Positions 34,210 to 45,556 of a stretch of 64,000 nt of DNA are shown piece after piece. The notes beneath the pieces are model-generated. The model was not told the origin of the DNA. It did not search any database and saw nothing but the letters and a program-made list of their open reading frames with translations. Numbering within the stretch: the stretch's first letter is position 1; every line of letters begins with the position of its first letter. Source of the stretch: Tausonia pullulans (lineage: Eukaryota > Basidiomycota > Tremellomycetes > Cystofilobasidiales > Mrakiaceae). Made by a program: the position numbers and the translations under genes. Location: the NCBI GenBank assembly GCA_951802195.1, contig OX637629.1, forward strand, positions 620,001-684,000. Reading direction: 5' to 3'.

Positions 34210-36981
34210 GATTAGAAGAAGGATCAGGAAAAGTTCCAGGCTCATTCATATTTATGTGCCAATGCATTGTTTCCTTTCACCACCCGTCTGGTCCTCGTTT
34301 GAATTGTTGCTTCCGTCCAACCCTCCGCAGCCTTCGAGCCTTGTCCTTCCCTCCTGCTCCGCCCAATTTCCCCGCCGCCCTCTCCTCTCTCTCTCTCAAG
34401 CCTTCCGCGCTCTTTCACACCCCTTCCATCTAAGCCGGACGAGGACCTGCTGCCCAGCTCCGTCGGCGGCATCAGTTGTAGGAAGGTCGTGCTCCCATTC
34501 AGACCGGGCGCGGCTGGATGGTTCTTCCTCTTCCTCAATAGTGCGCCTTGGGGCGACCGTCCCGACGCCGCCGAGGGCGTTCCCAATCGAACGAGCGAGA
34601 TATCAGCCAGTCGAGCGCAGCAGCTTGAATGTGCCCAAGGGAGTGAGGCACATCCCAAACCGCAACGAGCACCCTCCGACCCCCACCAATCAATCTCCCG
34701 ACCCCTGTAGTTTTCCCCGAGCACAGTCGGCCCATTCGTGGGTCGTGAGTATCTCTGCGACTCAGGCACGGATCGCTGCTGGCGAAGGAAGAGGGTGAAG
34801 AAAGGAGAATGTTCACATGGCAGGGGGTGGGGCGTTGTGTGTGGAGATTGTAGGCGGTTGATGACGACGGCAAGGAGAAGGAGGGGACCGGTAGTGCTGG
34901 GATGCGGGGAGGAGAGTGAAGGCGACGGAAGGGGCAGGCGCCTTTGTCGGATGTTGCTGCTGTGGAAAAGTTCTGAGCTGGATATGAGGTAAGGACAGGA
35001 TGACCAATAGGTATTGGCGTCGCGATGCAGCCATGTCTTGGCCACACACGCCGAAGATCAGCTCCCCATATTGAAGTCACGGAAATTGCGAGAACGAGAT
35101 CACTCACTTTCCCGTATACCAGAGGACCACGCCTCGAACTCCTCCGCCGTCCACTCCTGCTTCTGATCACGGTGTCGAAAGACACGTGTCGTCTGGCCTG
35201 TCGGATCCAGCCACCCTCCGAGCGGTCGATATGGGCGTATGAAGCTAATTTGGTTGCCAACATCATCAGCAGCCCATCTCGTGGCGTTCTAAAGAAGGCT
35301 GATAAGCCGTGCTGGGTGAGATGATAAGGACAATTCCCCGTGGACACCCGCCAAAGACCCGCTGTTTAAATGCTGCAAGCGTCATTTGGGGAAATGCTCA
35401 ATGACTTAAAAGGAAATATGGGACGCCGCAGTGGTCTAGGGCTGAGCTGCTGATGAGGACAATCAGCAAGGCTAAAAACATCAAGGAAGGAGAGGGATCG
35501 CTCACATCAGAAAGATCCTCTTGCCAGGGAACGATGCTAAGTGAGGTCTAACAGGGCGTAGATCTGTACGTTGTGGAATTCCTTCAACTTATTCATCATC
35601 ATGAGGCTCGGGAGGCGTGCAGCTGCGCAATCTAGGGGTCGGAGGAAGCATTCAGGGATTCGAGCTTCAGAGCCTGTCTGATCGTTTCGCGAACGAAGAA
35701 GGAGGTCGAAGCTGTCAGTATACCAGAAACTGACCGTGATGTGGAGCTCTCCAAACCTGATGACAATTTCGCCTGTCGACAAATCTATGGAGTCGAGCGC
35801 GAGGGGCTCATCAATGATGGATGAGTTTGGTAGAAGAGCTGAATGGGGGCGCCAGGCAGGTCCGACGGAATACAATTTTGCGACATGTTAAGACAGATAA
35901 AGCTTGCTCGCTGGAGTCGTGAGGCTATAAGAAGAGACCCTTGAGGCTTTGGACGTGTTGGTGACTATAGTCGTTCGAGGTGTTCGATGATCAGCAGTTT
36001 TGTCCTCGTTGTCGAGGCAGGCTGGTAGGTGTCCAGGCATGTTTGTACCACCCACCTCTTCGTGTCTGATGTTCAACACGCTCCACGCGCGAGGCTCCTT
36101 TCTCGACATGGCAAGAGCCCGGGGTCACAGAGGAGAGCAGAAACGAATCGACTCCGTGTGAGAAAGGAAAGGCAACAGACGTACATGCCTGACGATGGAG
36201 CCAGAGAGGTGGGCCAAACACTTCCGCGTTGGGGTTGTCAGAGACGTAAAAGGAAGACGCGGCTCAGGGAATAGGATAGAAAGAGCTTTGCCGTCGATGA
36301 TGGGTTGATCGGCTAGTATGAGAGCTCGATGCTCATCAACAGGAGGAGAGGAAACAAGGGGACAGTGCGAGCGAGGCGCGAGACGGCACGAGGCGCGCCT
36401 GATGTTGACTTTGGTCGAGACCGATCGTGCGCGGCGCGTCCCAGGTTGGGCGATGGCCTCTGATCTCTCGATGACAAAGTTTTCACCACCTCTCAGGCAA
36501 TGATTCGGATTGGTGTGGGCAGTGTGACCACACACGCGAACGGATGTGGGTTGAATGCCCGTGCCGGGGTGGAAGAAACACTTCGGTACGTCAAAGCGCA
36601 TTTAAACTTATCGGGGGTTGGCGAAACGGTCACCCACTCGGATGTGGACTGTTCTCACAAGTGGAGGCGAGCCAAGTCAGACGCTGCTGCGTGCTAGGAG
36701 TAAGAACGGGGGGCAAGGAATGTGAGGCTGTGGTGTCTGTCGCTGACGACGAGAGGACGGTGGGGTGAGGGCGGGGCCGCTCGGTCTTTTGTGTCTCCCT
36801 CAACCCCCCTCCCCTTTGTCCCAACCTCAACTCTCGCCTTCCCTCTCTCCCCCTCGTCTCGTTCTCGTTCTCGTCACTCTCGACACCCACCGTCCTTCGA
36901 CATCTGCTCTGGCCCCACGCTCTCTTCCCGCACGCCCACCTTCGCCTCCCTTCCCTCTTCTCCCCTGTCAGCCCATACACT
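34210..36981. other. Gene-poor stretch of mixed composition; no confirmed gene
   Basis: About 2.8 kb without a convincing model. On the - strand an open frame of 112 codons (35537-35875) has ordinary-looking composition (SIIDEPLALDSIDL, IVIRFGELHITV), and another lies at 36125-36601, but no splice-consistent gene emerged and no family was recognised. The stretch 35350-36000 is visibly AT-richer than the flanking genes. The last 250 bases are strongly C/T-rich and look like the leader of the next gene. Confidence 0.45.
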
Positions 36982-38159
36982 ATGCGTCTCTCCGCCCTCC
37001 TCGCCACTGTGTTCGCCGTCGCCGTCGTCCAGGCCCAGATCCTCACCTCGACCCTCCCAGGTGGGTGCCCTTCCACGAGGCTGACAACCTCCCATGCTGA
37101 CTCTTCCCTCTCCCTCTCTCAGAGGAGGACGGCAACACTGTGCGCCCCCTCTCCTCGCTGTCCACGTGCCTCCGCCGGCTAGTCAGCCCTTCACGCGCTG
37201 ACCCTGCCCCTCTCGCCCACGCTCAACTTTCATCCTCGCCTTGACCCTCTTCCCGTGGACTTGCTGCTCCAGCTCATCGTCTCGCGTACGATCGACGCTG
37301 ACGGCGACACCCAGATCGTGACGTGAGTGGCCTCGTCGCTACCTTGTCTCCTGCCTTCCCTCTCATTCAACCGACCGCGCCGGGACCCCCGCGCTTCGCC
37401 CGCCCGCCGACCATCGGCGGCACCCGCGGGCGCGGGCCGTGACTCCCCTTCCCCTCCGCCGCTAGCGTAGGCTCAACTCTCACATCACAGGCTGACTGAG
37501 CTGTTCATCTCTTTGCCCACAAACATAGCCTCTCGACCGTCGGAATCGCCGGAGCCGGGGCCGGTGCTGCTGCCGTCCCTACTCAGACGACCACGCGCTC
37601 TTCGTCACAGTACGTCACAGCTCTCCTATAGTCAATCGCGTGGAGCCATCTGTCAGTTTTGCTGACGAAATGATTTTGACGACGGCCTCTTTCGACCCTT
37701 GCAGCTCGAGCTCCACCAAGGCCGCTACTGCCGCTCTCTCCGGTGTGACGGCGGCGTCCATCGCCTCGGGCACTCAGCTCGACTACTCGGCTTGGGCCGC
37801 GGCGTGAGTGTGGCATTTTTCCTTGACTTGGGAAGAGGGCAGGGGGGCGGGGGCCGGCCGCAGTGAACGGGAAGAGACGAGCAACAGCGTGAGGATGGCA
37901 GATCGATAGTCTCATCGCCGCGTCAGACCAGGCACGCGCCTGTGCGACGCGCCATCTCTCAGCTGCGTTCGCGCTCTTGCATACTCTGCCGCGACACGGC
38001 TTCAGTTGGCTGATCCTCTTCTTCCCCTCCAGCGTCGCTCCCTCGCTCTCGGCTGCTTACTACGCCACCGTTTCCTCGTCCGCCGCGCCTGCAACGCTTG
38101 CCATCCCGCCGCTCGCTGTTGTCGCTGGACTCGCCGCCCTGGCGAGCGTCCTCGCCTGA
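36982..38159 (+). CDS. Small secreted, probably GPI-anchored protein (tandem copy 1)
   Basis: Six exons (36982-37060, 37123-37139, 37273-37322, 37529-37609, 37705-37803, 38033-38159). The signal peptide is MRLSALLATVFAVAVVQA, followed by QILTSTLPEEDGNT; exon 2 is just 17 nt. The mature part is short and Ala/Ser/Thr/Gly-rich with repeats of Thr (TQTTTRSSS), typical of an O-glycosylated wall protein. The C-terminus is a hydrophobic Ala/Leu/Val tail (IPPLAVVAGLAALASVLA) ending at TGA, as in a GPI signal. The gene immediately downstream begins the same way after its signal peptide (QIxTSTLP) and has the same exon plan, so the two are likely tandem paralogues. Function unknown. Exon borders are hand-inferred but phases agree. 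Confidence 0.75.
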
Positions 38160-38868
38160 TGGGCGCCTCTCGCCCGCCCTTCTGCGCTGTGTATCGACTT
38201 TTCTCTCTCTCTCTCATTGTCTCCTTCCTTCTGCCATTACTCTTCTTCGTCTGCCTCGCGCTCGCTCTTCCGAGCTAGTCATCGACTCGAGCCTTGCTTA
38301 CCTCTGCTTTCCATCTCCTCACCTCGGCTGCATTGGCTTCTTCACGCACCCACATTCTGCCGTGCTGTTCCCCATCGCGTCTTCTCACTTTGGTCCCCCC
38401 CCTCCGCTTTTGTTTTGACTCATCCTTCCCTTCACATCATCCTCATCACTAGCGCCAGTCTAGTCCTAGTCCCGAACCCCCTTAGATGCCCACGCCCACT
38501 TTCTTCTTTGAAACTCGCTTGGTTCCGAGGTGCTTGACTGAATGCAGCCTGGCGAAGCAGCACCGAAGTTCCTGCTCTGCGCGCGAAGTCTTGGCATGAT
38601 GATGGCATCGCAGGTGGCGCCTCCCCTCTTCGCCTCACATCAGCCTCAGAAGCCTCTCAGAAGCCTTTTCCGATGCACCGCACATCTGCTGTCTTGTCCA
38701 CCTCAGCCAGTGCCATTGGAGCTTCTTTGTTCTGCGTGTGCCAGATACGCTCTTCGCGCGCATGGCCCTCGCCGTGGGTTTCTCCCTCTCTCTTCTCCCT
38801 CCTCGCCGTCATCGTCCCTTCGTCCCCCACCGCCCGTCTTCCCCTTCCCCCGGCCCTACCTGCTCAGC
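38160..38868. other. Intergenic region between the two tandem GPI-protein genes
   Basis: About 710 bases, strongly pyrimidine-rich on the + strand. It contains the 3' end of copy 1 and the promoter/leader of copy 2. No gene recognised; long open frames here overlap in all three phases, as expected from C/T-rich sequence. Confidence 0.5.
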
Positions 38869-40441
38869 ATGCTTGCCCTCCGCCTTTCTTTTCCCCTCGC
38901 CTACCTCCTTGGCGCCGTCTCTCTCGTCTCGGCCCAGCAGATTATCACCTCCACCCTCCCGTTCGTCTCACTCCTCTCTCGCCCTCCCTTCGCGCGCGTC
39001 CGACCGACGGCCCCGCGGGCGTGGTGCTCTCGCCCGCCCCCCACTTTCACCCTCGTTTGCGAGGGGCCTTCGATCGATCCGCGGTCTCGGCTGAAGGCCG
39101 CGTCTCGCTGCTGTTCTTGGTGGATACAGCTCCATGGACTGACCGCTCTCTTGCTGCCTCGCTTTCGTCTCGCTGGCTTGTTAGATTCCTGTGAGTGATG
39201 CTCGCGAATCACCAGAGTGCGGGTCATCGGACCATTCCCTTGGCTGACTCTGCGTCTTACCCTGCCCTTCCTGCTCCTTCCCCTCGCCTTTCTTCTTCTC
39301 TACTTTTCTCTTCGCCCATCCTCAGCGATGGTGATACCGTCGCCTACTCAGCCACGACCAACGCCGCCGGAGCCCTCACCTGTGCGTGCCGCCTACTCCT
39401 AGCCTCGCTCGCTCTTCCCATCCCATTCCAGTCCCGTACACAAGCTTGGGACCTAACGCGGTCTCTCCTACTCTCATGTCCTACGCTTGCTTCCTCGCAC
39501 TTTGTTGTCTCTCTCTCCAGACGTTTCCCTCTCTGTCGTTGTAAGCGGAGCCGCCGCCGTCGCTACGCCGACGACGACCGCTCGTTCCGTGGCGGCCGCG
39601 ACGACGACGCCGCGTGTCGTTGGCCAGAACCCAACGCCGGAAAGCTCGGTCCCGCAGACGACTTTCGTGTACACGGTGCGTCGCTTAGCTTCCTCTCTTT
39701 TCTCTTGGCCTGCAAAGGGTTGGAGCTCGGAAGCGAGGGTGGGACACGCAAATGGAGGGAGGGGTTGTGCTCGCATCGGCTGCCTCCTCGGCGCTCTTCT
39801 CGCCCGCGTCTCTTTCTCCCCGCCCGCTTGGCGCCAACAAGAGGAGTGAATGAAGATGTCGGAGACGGGATCGGCAGTCTGCAAAGCTCCAGAGGGGATA
39901 GAGCGCTGGATCAGGTGGACTTCAGAAGCCAGGTGGTCTCGGTCTGGCTGGTCGTTGAACCTTCGCTCTCGTCCGAGTCTGATCGCCCTCTCTCCTGAGC
40001 CTTTTCTTCCCATACCGTATTCAACATCGCTCTTGATGACTTATCTCTTCCTCTCTCCACTCCCTAGACCAACGGAGCGGAAGTTACCGACATCTTCACC
40101 CCTTCCTTCGCTCCCACCCCGACCCCGGCCCAGCCCCCGGCCGGCACCATCCTCGGCTACTCCGAGTGCGTGCCTTGTCCCTTCTCTTACCCCTTCCTCC
40201 CTCTCCCCAAAACACATACCCTCTGCGAACCATCATAATTGACGCAGATACTGTCCCATCTAGATATGCTGCCGCCATCGCCCCTTCGCTCGTCGCCCAG
40301 GCGTCATCCATCGCGCTTGCTCGCCAGTCGGCGGGCCTCTCTGGCGCGTCCTCTCGCTCGCCGACGTCGCCGGCAGTCGCGGCAATTGTCGCTGCGGGAG
40401 CTGCTGTCGTCGCTGGAGGAGCCTGGCTCGTTGCGCTCTAG
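38869..40441 (+). CDS. Small secreted, probably GPI-anchored protein (tandem copy 2)
   Basis: Start ATG at 38869 gives the signal peptide MLALRLSFPLAYLLGAVSLVSA followed by QQIITSTLPDGDTVAYSATT. Exon 1 (38869-38960) ends at a GTTCGT donor; exon 2 (39326-39381), a Thr/Ala/Val-rich exon (YVSLSVVVSGAAAVATPTTT), a Pro/Thr exon (FTPSFAPTPTPAQPPAG) and the last exon follow. The end is a hydrophobic tail (AAIVAAGAAVVAGGAWLVAL) and TAG, a GPI-type signal. It resembles the upstream gene in leader, QIxTSTLP motif, composition and tail, but is longer. Intron 1 (365 nt) is longer than usual here. Function unknown; cell-wall or surface role inferred. Confidence 0.75.
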
Positions 40442-40939
40442 AGCAGGGCCAGTCTGCTGAAGCCGGGCAGGGGTGGTACTCGCCCACTTTAATTGCAGCA
40501 GAGCGGTTCTCCTTTCACTTTTCCTGCCTTCCTTCTTCCTACCTTCTTTTTGTTCCCTTGTCTCCCTCGTTTCCTCCTGGCCTCTTCCCTTTCTTCTCTT
40601 TCAGTACCTACACACTCTTCTTTCTACATACATCTCAACCCCGGCTTGGTTCGTGTGCTTGTTCCACAGCCAACGCTCCTCGCCCTTTCTCTCTTTTTCG
40701 TGGACTCTGCTTGTCTCTCTCTGCTCTTCTTCCCTTCTCTGCCCTGATGCCATTATTTGCCATGCCCCCTCGGATGCAACGGGTACTCCTCGGGCCTTCC
40801 CTTGGCGACGGCGCGAGAAAGAGCATGGTGTGTGTCGCGCGTCGGTCGTCGCGAATGGCCGGCCGTGTTCCCTCGCTCTTGTCTCCTGCAACTGTCATCT
40901 CTCACCGCCGCCTCCTCCTTCTCCCCACCACCACCCACC
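40442..40939. promoter_or_regulatory. Promoter and leader region of CTR9
   Basis: About 500 bases between tandem genes, very C/T-rich (40500-40750). It probably contains the 3' end of the GPI gene and the CTR9 promoter. No specific site identified. Confidence 0.45.
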
Positions 40940-43900
40940 ATGTCCGCGGCTGCCTACCCCTCTGGGGCGCCTCGGTCAATCGACATCATCGTCGGGTGTG
41001 TCTTCAGAAACCTTGGCCTGGCCCCCCTCCCTTCCCGTGCCTGACCCGCGTCCTCTGTCTTCCTCAAAGGAACGAGGTCATCGAGTTCGAGCTGGACCAA
41101 CTCGCCGCCGACGAGGACTCGGTCGAGTCCCTCCTCGAGGCCCTCTCTGACTCCAACGCCAAGATTGAGCAGTGGACGCTCTGCGTCCTCGAGCTGGTCA
41201 GGATCGGCAAACTCGCGCAAGCGGAGGCTATGGCGAACAAGGGCGTTGAAGGTGCGTTGAGAGCGTAGCGTCGACGCGCGCATGGTGTCGCGTCACTCCT
41301 TCCGCCTGCCGACACAGCTGACCGGCATGGCTTGGCTTGAGCTACAGTCAAACGGGCGGCCGGCGACCAAGCAGCGACGGTCCCTCTGCTGCTCGTCCTC
41401 GCCAACATGCGGCTTGCGAAGGCGCGAACCGCCCCTCAACGTGTCCTCCAGTCTGCGCGTGCGTTGCTGCTATCTCCTCCCCTCTCTTTCTCTCTCTCTC
41501 TCTCTCTCATGCTAGGATGCTGGCAGTCTAACTGAGCCTGTCTACGTGACCGCTCGATTGTTTTGCAGAGTACGACATCCTCCCTCAGTCCACCCAGACT
41601 AAGAGCGCCTTCTACGACGAGGCGTCCTCTAACTTCCGACTCGCCCAGGATACGGGCTTGAGGTTCGGCTCGGAAGGCTTCCTTACGCTAGGTGAGTTTC
41701 TTGAATATCTTTGCCAGAGCTTGGGAAAGACGCGTCGGAGGAAGAGACGGAAGCTGACCGTACGCGTTCACTCACGCGCCGAACCCGACAGGTGTGCTTC
41801 AGCTGGCCAAAGGTGACGGCGAGGACTCACTCAAGCAATTCGAGATGGTTCTCAAGAACGAGCCCAGGAACATCGTCGCTCTCATGGGCAAGGTCCGTCT
41901 CATCGTCGTCGTTGAAGCCGTTTTCGCTCTCGAGCACATCGTTCTGATCCTTCTCACGACACACGACACCCACAGGGCCGCATCCTCTACACGCAGAAGA
42001 ATCCGCTCCGCGCTCTCGAGTGCTTCCAAATGGTCCTTCGGTTCGCTCCACACTCGCAGCCGGACCCGAGGATTGGCATTGGACTCTGCTATTGGATGCT
42101 CAACTCAAGGGATCGGGCGCTTACAGCGTGGCGACGGAGCCAGGAACTCGTGCGTGCCTCCGCCTCGAAATCCACTCTCAATTTGTCCTGACCGTAGGTG
42201 TCTCATTCTCTCCAGAACCCCTCCTGCTGGCCCGCCGAGCTCCTCCTCGGTCTCGAGCAGCTCAACTTCTCCAAAGATGTCAAGCAGCCACCCTCTTCTC
42301 GTCCCCCAGCGGCCATCAAGGGTCTCACTCATCTCGCCGCCAGCTTCCGAGGGAGTTCCTCCAACAGCGCTGCAGCTGCGATCGCGCTATCGACGTCGCA
42401 TGCGCTGGAGAGGGGCCAGTACGAGAGGGCGGCGAAGCTGGCGGAGCACGCGATGCAGTTTGGAGACACGAGGGCTCACCTTGTTGGTGGGAGGGTCGCG
42501 CTTGCGAGGGTGTATCATGCGCAGGGCAAGATCGTCGAAGCGCAGAACATGTTTGACGCCGCGGTCAAGGACTCGGCGCAGACGAACCTCGTCGCGTTCG
42601 TGGGGCTGGGTCAGACGCAGATTGAGAACGGTGAGTTTTTGAGGCTTGGCGTCTCGGAGGGGGGGGGGGGGGGGGAATCAAGTACGGCTTTACTGACTAC
42701 AGCCCTCCTCCTAGGCCAACTCCTCGAGGCCAAGCACACGTTCGAGACCATCTCGAAACGCTGGCCGCTCGAGCCTGAAGTCTCCGCCATCTTCGCCTCT
42801 CTCCTCGCCCAGCCCAACGCCGGTCTCAACCCAGAAGAAGCCGCTGCCGAACGTGCCCGGGCCCGGGATCTCTTCACGCGCGTTCAGACGCTCATCGACA
42901 CGCCTCCACCCGCAGGAATGCCGGCGACGTTCCGGCCTGCGAGGGACGTCGGGGACGACATGGAGATGTTTGTCGAGATGGCGAAGGTGTGGCATGGGGA
43001 ATCGCTTGAGAAGTCAGCGAAGGCGTATCAATCGGCCTCGCGGGTTCGCAAGGAGGCTGTAACTGCAGAGGGAACCAACGGCCAGGAGAAGGCCACCTCA
43101 TCCCCGCAGCTGGTGAACAACCTGGCGGCACTCGCTCAGCTGGACGGCGAGTTGACGATGGCGGAGAAGCTGTACCAAGAGGCGTTGACAAGCTCCAAGG
43201 AGATGGGCGAAGGCGAGGAGGTGACGGCGATCCAGACGACGCTGCTGTACAATTTGGGCAGGGCGTACGAGGGGCAGGGGAAATACGACGAGGCCAAGGA
43301 GGCGTACCAGCAGATCCTCACCATGCACCCGGAGTACTCGGATGGTACGTCGTCTGCGCGTGGCATCCTCTCATGTATTCTGTGCACCACTCGACTGATG
43401 TCCTCCACTCCCTTCCAAAAGCCAAGGCTCGCCTCGCCGCCATGGCGCTCTCCGCGAGCAAAATCGACGAGGCCCACTCCCTCCTCAAGGAAGCCCTCTA
43501 CGCCAACTCCAGCAACCTCGACCTCCGAGCGTTCTACCTCTTCTTCCTCATCCAAACCTCCTCCTTGAACTCGCGCGCCGCTCTCGACTTCGCCTTCACG
43601 ACGCTTCAAAACTACAAGATCGACGTCTACTCGCTCTGTGCGGCCGCTTGGCTCTCGTACCGGGCCGGTCGGGAGGCCAAGCCTGGCCCGAAGGAGGAGA
43701 GCAAGCCCGAGGCGATGAAGGCGTTCCTCCAGGATCGCACGAAGAGCTACATGCGCGCAGCCGAGTACTACGACAAAGCGCTCTCGCTCGACCCAGAGTG
43801 CTCGTTCGCGGCTCAGGGCTTCGCCATCGCCATTGCCGAGGACGCGCTTACCGTCCCGGGGTCGGCGGCGGCGGCCAGCAGGGACGAGGCGAGGACAAGG

Positions 43901-45413
43901 GTCGCTAACGCGAGGCAGGCGTTAAGCGTGTTCCAGAGGGTCCGGGAGACCATCTCGGACGGGAGCGTCTACATCAACATGGGGCACTGCTACTACGCTA
44001 ACGATGAGTTTGAAAGGGCGATCGAGTCGGTGCGTTGCGGCGGACGAACGTGGGTGTTCCTCCACGGACCCATGGACTAACACTCTCACTCTATCCTCCT
44101 CCTAGTATGAGACGGCGCTCCAAAGGTACTACGACGGCGTCCATGTCCCGACGATCCTCTACCTCGCCCGGACATGGCACACCAAGGCCGGCAAGGAGGG
44201 GAACTACTCGGCCATGCAGCGAGCGCTCCGCTACGCCAAGAAGGTACGCTCTTCTGTCTCTCTGTCTCTCTTACACACTCCCTCCCTTCGTCCCTCCTTC
44301 CATGACGCCCCCTCCCTGACGAAACCTTCTTCTCCGATCGCCAGGCCCTCGAGCTCCAACCAAAGGACAAGGCGATTCTCTTCAACGTCGCCATGATTCA
44401 GCAGAAGGCCGCCGAGATGCTCACAGCGCTTGACGTCCAGAAGCGGACGCTTGGCGAGCTCGAGGAGGCGCTCGAGCAGGCGAGCGAGGCGCAGACGTGA
44501 GATTAGGCCCCGGACCCGAAAGAGCTACGTCGTGCCGTGGCGACTGACGAGAAACTCTCCTTTGCATCCACAGGATCTTCCAGGAGCTCTCAACTGCGAC
44601 GGCCAAGGGCCTGCCCTACTCGGTCGAGCTCGCCGAGCAGCGATTCAAGTACGGTATCTCGATCCACCGTAAAGGGCCCGAGCAGCTTGAGAAGCAGAGG
44701 CTCCACGAGAGCACCGCCCAGGCGGCCGTCGACGAGGCGCGCAAGCGGCGCGAGGAGGAGAAGCAGAAGCTGGCCAACCTTGAGGTTAGCTCGTCCCCCC
44801 GCCCCCCCCTCCCTCCCCCCCCCCCCCCCCTCACCCCTCTGTCGCGTTGACGGGACGAGACGAGAAGCTTATCCCTGTCCGGTCTTGCCGGTTCCCCTCC
44901 CTACAGCAAGCACGGATGGACCAGCTTCGCGAGCAGGCGGCCGTGCTCGCTACCGAGCGACGAGCCAAGGCCGAGGAGGTCAAGAACTGGGTCATCAGCG
45001 ACATCGCCCCGGAAAAGACCTCGTCCTCCTCGGGCCCTCGGGGTCCCAAGCGCAAGAAAACCAGCAAGTCGCAGACGCTCGAGGATGGCACCATCCTCTC
45101 GGACGAAGGGGAGCGATCCGGCGAGGAGCCCGAGGCAAGGATGAGCTCCGACGAGGACGAGGATGGCGAGAACGGCGACCGGGGAGAGGAGGGAGCCGGA
45201 GGAGGAAGACGGAAGAAGAGGGCGAGCAAGAAGCGGGCGAAGAAGGACAAGCCGGCGCCGAGAAAGAAAAAGCGCTTCGCCGACCCGGACGCGGAGGATG
45301 CCGCTGGGGGAGAGGACAATGACGACGATGGCGATGAGGCCAAGTCAGCACCCGTCAAGCGCGGGAAGAAGGTCATCTCCAAGGAGGTCATCTCGGACTC
45401 GGAGGACGAGTGA
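40940..45413 (+). CDS. CTR9: PAF1 complex TPR subunit Ctr9
   Basis: Ctr9 is the scaffold of the Paf1 complex, which travels with RNA polymerase II and promotes histone H2B ubiquitination and H3K4 methylation. About 13 exons encode a large protein starting MSAAAYPSGAPRSIDI. It is built of tetratricopeptide repeats: LLVLANMRLAKART, GVLQLAKGDGEDSLKQFEMV, NPLRALECFQMVLR, GIGLCYWML, HALERGQYERAAKLAEHAM, LLYNLGRAYEGQGKYDEAKE, YINMGHCYYANDEFERAIE and AILFNVAMIQQKAAEM. A coiled-coil region (EEEKQKLANLE, QARMDQLREQAAVLATE) and a long acidic/basic tail ending VISDSEDE follow, as in Ctr9 homologues. Two introns contain homopolymer runs: 17 G near 42659-42675 and a C tract near 44797-44831. Convergent with SLY1. 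Confidence 0.92.
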
Positions 45414-45556
45414 CGGCGTTGTCCTTTCGCCGTCACGCTCACTTGATCGCATCCCCATTATTGTATTGTCTGTTGCGTTTGCTGTCTCCTTCTCTCTCGC
45501 TCAGAAAGGTCGCAAGTCACATCTCTATTGCAGCCAATGCACACGCCTGCCCGCGC

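Noticed and set aside
34242-35347. Overlapping - strand open frames of 267 and 270 codons
   Set aside because: Both are low-complexity Ser/Pro/Arg translations in overlapping phases, with no motif and no consistent splicing.
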